Below are positions 6,757 to 9,496 of a stretch of DNA of 9,496 bases, in pieces (positions within the stretch are counted from its first letter, which is position 1; every line of letters starts with the position of its first letter). The stretch is from positions 1 to 9,496 of the forward strand of contig CATLGL010000060.1 in NCBI GenBank assembly GCA_949935895.1, written 5' to 3'. Under the pieces are notes generated by a model. The model saw only the letters and a list, made by a program, of their open reading frames with translations. It ran no database searches and was not told the DNA's origin. Position numbers and translations under genes: made by a program. The DNA comes from an uncultured Clostridia bacterium (lineage in GTDB: Bacteria; Bacillota; Clostridia; TANB77; CAG-508).

Positions 6757-8671
6757 TTACCTTCCGCCCATTCCGTCCGGCCTCCACCTCCGAAGCCTCC
6801 CCCGCTAGAAAAGCCTCCTCCAAAGCCAGATCCTGATGAGTAATTAGATGAGTAGTTTGTCATATTAAGATTTGAAACAGATATGGATGTATTTAAACTC
6901 ATTAAAAAGGATTGACTAAAATTATTAGAATACATTAAATACATATATGCATAATCATGTGAACTCATATATTCTGTATTCATTACTTGAGGATATACTA
7001 CTTTTAATTGTTTTAATACTTGTTGGCTAATGCCAAAAACAGTAGCATATACTAGATATTTCTCCCATAATATTAATTCTGGTACTTTTTTTTCTTTTAA
7101 TAAAGAAAATTCCTGCATATATTTCTTTAAGCCTATCCATTTTGCTCTTTCATTAACTCCGTTTTTGTGTTAATTGTTTGTATCGTCCTACTAATTTAAA
7201 ACTATAAATACTAGCCAGTAGAGCAGGAATAATTAGAAATTGCATCAATGCTATACTAAATATTCCTAAAAATAAATATCCAACTCCTTTTGCTATATAC
7301 TTTTTAGAAGTTTTTATGCATTGCTCATCATAATGTCCTTTTTCTTGTTGTAATACTTTTGCTTGTTCTTCAATTTTATTAATCTCTAATAATACTCTAC
7401 TTGAATATTTGTTAGAATATTTTTCAAATTCCTTCATTGTGAAAGAATTATTTTCTTTATTTGGTATTTTTTGTAATAATTGATAAACAATTTGTTCATC
7501 TTTAGGAAGCTTTTCTACTTCTTTTTGTTTTAAAATTACCCTAATTTGGTCTGTTTTTCCCTCAACTGGCTCAAATGCCAAATAGCCTTTTAGGCATAAA
7601 TCTAGCATTGTCGCAGATATGACTTTACTTATATGCGATGAGTAAGATAAACCTGAATTATTATAATAATACAAAAAACCTGCTCCGTGCTGGTGTTTCT
7701 TTTTCATCTGGTATATCTCTAAAATAGTCTATTTCCATTTCTGGTTTAAAAATAGGATTTTCTTTTAATTCTTTACGATATTTTTTAATTTTTTTACAAA
7801 CCTTCACACAAAGAATAATTCCAATAATATTTGATATAATAAGCCCTACTATCATCGCTCTTTTAATAAATTCTATTTTTTCAATCAGTTTCTCTCGTTT
7901 AGCATTTGCTTCATCTGCCCATTTTTGTTCTTGTAACAAAATGCTTTGTGATTTGTTTTGATTTTTTGTATTTTGGTTATTTGCAAATATATTGGTTGGT
8001 GTTACAATTCTTGCCTCTAACATAGTATTTTTTCCCAATTTTTCTATTTCAAATTTTACTGTATCATTTGAAACAATAGTAATATTTCCATTTAATGGTC
8101 CGTGTGCCCATACTTTTAAGTCTTCTTTATTAGAAACTGGCTTTGGAAGTGTGATTGTTCCTATTACTTGTTTTGCTGGAATCGCAGATTCGGTAGAAAT
8201 AAATTGCCAATAAAATTCTGAACAATCTAAATAATTGCAAACAGCATCTACTATCTTATAACTAATTTCATATTGTTTGGTTACCTGCTCTGCATGAACT
8301 CCCCATGCAATTTCAAATTTTCCTTTGCTATTTTTTAGTGCATAATAACAGTTTCTATCAACATGATATTTTTCCTGGTTAATTTTTGTAAAATTTCTAC
8401 TATCTCCATTTTTATAAATCTCTTTTACTGTCACATCTGTAATGCCACTATATTTTTGCTTATCGATTTCAAATGTTTTAAATAATGTGTTTGTATCTTC
8501 CATCCAAATATTCCATTTTTCTGTTACCTCTGCTGTTCCATCTTCTTTTAAGATAACATTATATTCTAATTTTTGAAGCTGCAATTCACTTGCATTTGAT
8601 ATGTTTGATAAGATAAGTGATAAAAAAAATACGATTATTGCAATTTTAAATTTGTTCATCCTTTTTTTCAT
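6757..8671 (-). CDS. DUF2207 family membrane protein with four CGG (+1) sites
   Basis: This is a membrane-anchored protein of unknown function. With four single-C skips it becomes a continuous 636-residue protein of typical DUF2207 layout: a signal peptide (residues 1-27, ending near SNASE); an extracellular DUF2207 domain including 'LEYNVILKEDGTAEVTEKW'; a membrane segment near residue 290; a cytoplasmic part starting TPAGAGFLYYY; two close hydrophobic stretches near 470-495; then 'LTQKGVNERAKWIGLKKYM' and 'LWEKYLVYATVFG', and a Gly/Ser-rich tail ending GGGMGGR. Sites are at codons 329, 504, 631 and 632. The ATG at 8669-8671 has GGGGGAAGG upstream; a longer frame would start inside the promoter. 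Four sites in one gene argue that decoding must be efficient if the protein is made. Confidence 0.85.
6773..6775 (-). other. recoding site 6: in-frame CGG (+1), DUF2207 tail, second of a tandem pair
   Basis: After the first shift the message reads GGA CGG AAT. Omitting the C at 6775 gives GGA GGA ATG GGC GGA AGG TAA (G G M G G R stop), a typical glycine-rich DUF2207 ending. Confidence 0.8.
6777..6779 (-). other. recoding site 5: in-frame CGG (+1), DUF2207 tail, first of a tandem pair
   Basis: The message reads GGT GGA GGC CGG ACG GAA. Omitting the C at 6779 gives GGC GGA and leads straight into a second CGG at 6773-6775. Without both corrections the frame runs into an unrelated tail past the normal stop. 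Confidence 0.8.
7159..7161 (-). other. recoding site 7: in-frame CGG (+1), DUF2207 middle
   Basis: The message reads ACA CAA AAA CGG AGT TAA. Omitting the C at 7161 gives CAA AAA GGA GTT AAT GAA (Q K G V N E), the conserved 'LT-K-G' motif before the AKW segment. The original frame stops two codons after CGG. Confidence 0.9.
7685..7687 (-). other. recoding site 8: in-frame CGG (+1), DUF2207 after the ectodomain
   Basis: The message reads ACA CCA GCA CGG AGC AGG. Omitting the C at 7687 gives CCA GCA GGA GCA GGT TTT TTG TAT (P A G A G F L Y), the usual start of the DUF2207 cytoplasmic part. Confidence 0.88.
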
Positions 8672-8696
8672 ATTCCTTCCCCCTTTTAATATGTTT

Positions 8697-8725
8697 ATTA
8701 TATTGCTTTTTACTATCATTTGCAA
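8697..8725 (-). promoter_or_regulatory. sigma-A-type promoter of the DUF2207 gene
   Basis: On the minus strand TTGCAA (8720-8725, 4/6) is followed after 17 bases by a perfect TATAAT (8697-8702). It lies 26 bases before the chosen start codon, so the longer frame starting at 8725 cannot be the real start. Confidence 0.8.
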
Positions 8726-8748
8726 TTGTTTTATATGATAAATACTTT

Positions 8749-8797
8749 AAAAAAGAAAAGACCTTAGTGAAATTGATTCTAAGGTTCTTTTCTTTTT
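8749..8797 (-). terminator. terminator after the P-type ATPase gene
   Basis: A long stem of about 18 bp with one bulged base (arms 8749-8767 and 8779-8797, centred on CCTTAG/CTAAGG) has an 11-base loop. On the minus strand it ends in CTTTTTT. It lies about 120 bases past the ATPase stop and would also work on the plus strand. Confidence 0.75.
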
Positions 8798-8847
8798 AGT
8801 TCTTAGAAATTAGAAAGAGCTTTGTATTTCTTATATACACCCTTTTT

Positions 8848-8871
8848 TTAAGCCCTTTATCAGAAAGGCTT
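8848..8871. other. small hairpin in the ATPase 3' region
   Basis: AGCCCTTT and AAAGGCT can pair with one bulged C around a short ATCAG loop. On the plus strand TTTT follows. No plus-strand gene precedes it, so its role is unclear. The rest of 8798-8919 shows nothing I recognise. Confidence 0.3.
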
Positions 8872-8919
8872 TTCGCCTATATAATCTTTGGAGTATGTGC
8901 AAAATACATGTCACTCACT

Positions 8920-9496
8920 CTAATAATCCATTTTATCTTTATATCCATATACTAGCTTTCCGAATTTGACTTCATTTAATTTTTTTTGAATTTCTATAAT
9001 AATAATTGGTGAAATAGAAATTGCTCCTACATATATCCAACCGTTTTAAGGTTAATGGTACTAGTCCAAATATATTTGATAAGCTTGGTAAACATACTAC
9101 TCCAATTTGTAAAATGGCTCCTAATATAAATGCTCCAACTAAAAAGCGGTTTTCAAATAATCCTGTTTTAAAAATAGATTCTTCACTTTTAATGTTAAAA
9201 CTATGTACTAATTCTAACAATCCTAATGATAAGAATGCCATAGTTCGCCCTGCTTGTAATCCATATAAATGGTTTCCTATACTAAATGCTACTAGAGTAA
9301 GTACACCAAGCATAGCTCCTTCTACAAAGATTTTTCCCCATAATTCGTTTGAAAAAATTCCTTTTTTAGCATTTTGTGGTCTTCGGTTCATAATGTCTTT
9401 ATCTGGTCTTTCTAGCCCTAAGGCAATTGCTGGAATCGAATCAGTTACTAGATTAATCCATAATAATTGGATAGCTAATAGTGGAGCTTCTAAACC
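8920..9496 (-). CDS. P-type cation (probably Ca2+) ATPase, C-terminal part, with a +1 CGG site
   Basis: The last 191 residues of a P2-type cation pump enter from the right edge. The M6 motif LLWINLVTDSIPAIALG, which carries ion-binding Asn and Asp, followed by 'LERPDKDIMNRRP', marks a calcium or related P-type ATPase with the Cation_ATPase_C domain. The hydrophobic segments M7-M10 follow. At the CGG at 9041-9043 the message reads TTA AAA CGG TTG GAT; dropping the C gives TTA AAA GGT TGG ATA and the last helix WIYVGAISISPIIIIEI, ending KDKMDY at TAG (8920-8922). The uncorrected frame replaces M10 with a basic, non-hydrophobic tail. The upstream part is outside the window, so ion specificity is not proved. 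Confidence 0.88.
9041..9043 (-). other. recoding site 9: in-frame CGG (+1), P-type ATPase
   Basis: The message reads ACC TTA AAA CGG TTG GAT ATA. Omitting the C at 9043 gives AAA GGT TGG ATA TAT GTA GGA (K G W I Y V G) and the expected last membrane helix of the pump. Confidence 0.88.

Noticed and set aside
7992..8213. Plus-strand open frame opposite the DUF2207 ectodomain
   Set aside because: It is a short antisense shadow with no ribosome binding site or recognisable domain.
723..9496. Interpreting the interrupted genes as ordinary pseudogenes
   Set aside because: All nine events are the same insertion in the same in-frame codon context. Catalytic residues, ribosome binding sites, gene overlaps and stop codons are intact. 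Random decay gives mixed indels and substitutions.
723..9496. Random sequencing errors, including long-read homopolymer errors
   Set aside because: Seven of the nine sites are not in or next to a long homopolymer. Errors would not respect reading phase or always insert C before GG. A systematic assembly artefact cannot be excluded without reads, so it stays as the main alternative.
1..9496. CRISPR array, insertion sequence, tRNA or rRNA gene
   Set aside because: I saw no regularly spaced repeats, transposase motifs or terminal repeats, and no cloverleaf-like or ribosomal RNA sequence.

Overview
This is AT-rich DNA whose coding style fits an uncultured low-GC Firmicute of the clostridial type. 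Shine-Dalgarno sites are strong (AGGAGG-like), promoters resemble sigma-A sites, there is a prepilin of the 'GITLVALVITI' kind, and the DUF2207 protein, superoxide dismutase and ABC genes look clostridial. This placement is inferred from protein style only. All genes are on the minus strand except one Bax-inhibitor-like gene at 6022-6679.

Layout, left to right: a possible start of a minus-strand gene running off the left edge (1-54); trmL (199-696) and a superoxide dismutase (723-1329), probably co-transcribed; a histidine phosphatase (1436-1975); a prepilin-like protein with its own promoter (2113-2925); a three-gene ABC importer read from right to left as ATPase (5107-5875), permease (4319-5120) and substrate-binding protein (3174-4184); a Bax-inhibitor-1 family membrane protein on the plus strand (6022-6679), which shares a bidirectional terminator with a convergent DUF2207 protein (6757-8671); and the 3' part of a P-type cation ATPase that enters from the right edge (8920-9496).

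The outstanding feature is a regular pattern of apparent frameshifts. Six genes (superoxide dismutase, permease, ABC ATPase, Bax inhibitor, DUF2207 protein, P-type ATPase) are each interrupted, nine times in all, and every interruption has the same form. An in-frame CGG triplet appears where a glycine codon GGA or GGT is preceded by one extra C. Skipping that C, or reading CGGN as one codon, restores the full conserved protein with no other correction, and all six gene lengths then become exact multiples of three. Every in-frame CGG in a gene whose continuation is visible is one of these sites. CGG triplets in the other two phases (such as AAC GGA or ACG GTA) cause no frame change, and I found no in-frame CGG read as arginine. 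A tenth in-frame CGG lies in the possible gene start at the left edge.

This is not what random gene decay looks like. The most economical biological reading is that CGG is unassigned as arginine and that CGGN is decoded with a +1 shift, effectively as a four-base glycine codon. The main competing explanation is a systematic sequencing or assembly error. Raw reads, related genomes, the tRNA set and proteomics would separate the two. Conserved residues before and after each site are intact, so I annotate these genes as full-length coding regions with recoding sites rather than as pseudogenes.
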